From positions 1 to 5,875 of the forward strand of contig CAAGMP010000090.1 in assembly GCA_900771065.1 (NCBI GenBank): a stretch of 5,875 bases of DNA, given 5' to 3'. The translations under genes were made by a program, and so were the position numbers. The notes beneath the pieces are model-generated. The model was not told the origin of the DNA. It saw only the letters and a list, made by a program, of their open reading frames with translations, and searched no databases. Positions 5,462 to 5,875 of this stretch are shown piece by piece (the first letter of the stretch is position 1; every line of letters begins with the position of its first letter). Origin of the DNA: an uncultured Acinetobacter sp. GTDB taxonomy: Bacteria; Pseudomonadota; Gammaproteobacteria; Pseudomonadales; Moraxellaceae.

Positions 5462-5875
5462 TTATAAAGAGGCAAATTCAGTTGAATTTTGATCCGATTC
5501 ATTCGATAAACTTTGCTTTAAATGACTCATGCGCTGCAAAATATTAAGCATTAATAACAATTGTTGTAAAATAATCAACGATTTTTGATCTTCATCTTTA
5601 TTTTGTTGTAATCGTCTACGAATGGTTAACAACATATTTTTTGAAGTTAAGTCAGGCATTTCATCGTGTAATAATGCCCCTCGAATATCATCGTAGGCTT
5701 GATCGAGTAATTTTAAGATTTCTATATCGGTCATTTTTTCACGATGCGCACCTAGTGCAGCAATATAACTTAAAAAAGTATGACTTAAGCATAAGTATTC
5801 AAAAGCCAAACTTTTCTGGGTTGGATCAAAATCAGGTTCAGTCGCTAAAGTTGAAATAAGAGAAGCAACATCGGC
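5462..5875 (-). CDS. C-terminus of a FUSC/YccS-like membrane protein (N-terminal part outside window)
   Basis: The frame is open to the right edge, giving 137 C-terminal residues, so the gene runs leftwards and begins beyond 5875. The first possible internal starts are TTG codons without a ribosome binding site, so I take it as an interior fragment. The motif SHTFLSYIAALGAHRE (31-46 of the visible part) resembles the C-terminal cytoplasmic helical domain of YccS/YhfK-type FUSC (fusaric acid resistance) proteins, which have two sets of membrane helices and a soluble tail. Around it are amphipathic helices (ILKLLDQAYDDIRGAL, then a leucine-rich helix at about 98-117) and a polar serine-rich tail. 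No membrane helix falls in the visible part, as expected for the tail. The family call rests on one motif from memory; transport substrates are unknown. It probably shares a transcript with the YcxB-like gene. Confidence 0.62.
   Translation of the reverse strand, partial: ADVASLISTLATEPDFDPTQKSLAFEYLCLSHTFLSYIAALGAHREKMTDIEILKLLDQAYDDIRGALLHDEMPDLTSKNMLLTIRRRLQQNKDEDQKSLIILQQLLLMLNILQRMSHLKQSLSNESDQNSTEFASL

Noticed and set aside
5641..5859. Plus-strand 72-codon open frame at the right edge
   Set aside because: It is antisense to the FUSC-like C-terminus and has no start signal or recognisable motif.

Overview
The window is AT-rich chromosomal DNA from a gammaproteobacterium. Most likely it is Acinetobacter or a close relative in the Moraxellaceae. 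GreB and TtcA have gammaproteobacterial sequences, and their neighbours are a short MltF-like lytic transglycosylase, a small SCP2 protein, a YcxB-like membrane protein and a FUSC/YccS-type C-terminus. The genus is an inference from protein character and low GC; I could not search databases.

Layout: (1) Bases 1-960 hold the 3' part of an unrecognised alpha-helical protein whose start lies left of the window. Its arginine codons are mostly AGA/AGG, unlike the core genes, and it ends facing the 3' end of a tRNA gene. This fits the edge of an accessory island. (2) Bases 1045-1216 hold tRNA-Ser(UGA) on the minus strand, with its promoter and terminator. (3) greB, on the minus strand, encodes the transcript-cleavage elongation factor. 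(4) Bases 1733-2083 are a 351-bp AT-rich divergent intergenic region. It carries a strong sigma70-type promoter (TTGACA-N17-TATTAT, with an A-rich UP-like stretch) about 180 bp before the next gene. (5) An exported MltF-like lytic transglycosylase follows on the plus strand, with a strongly shortened solute-binding-like part and an intact catalytic SLT domain. (6) A perfect 12-bp bidirectional terminator separates it from a convergent SCP2-domain gene. (7) ttcA, the tRNA 2-thiocytidine-32 synthetase, is on the minus strand with its own terminator. (8) A YcxB-like two-helix membrane protein and, at the right edge, the C-terminus of a FUSC/YccS-like membrane protein are on the minus strand and may be co-transcribed.

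From tRNA-Ser rightwards the genes are ordinary core housekeeping: tRNA supply and modification, transcription fidelity, wall turnover and lipid binding. No multi-gene defence, CRISPR, toxin-antitoxin or mobile-element system is visible. The parts most worth a second look are the truncated gene at the left edge beside the tRNA, the reduced MltF, and the strong promoter with a long leader in front of it.
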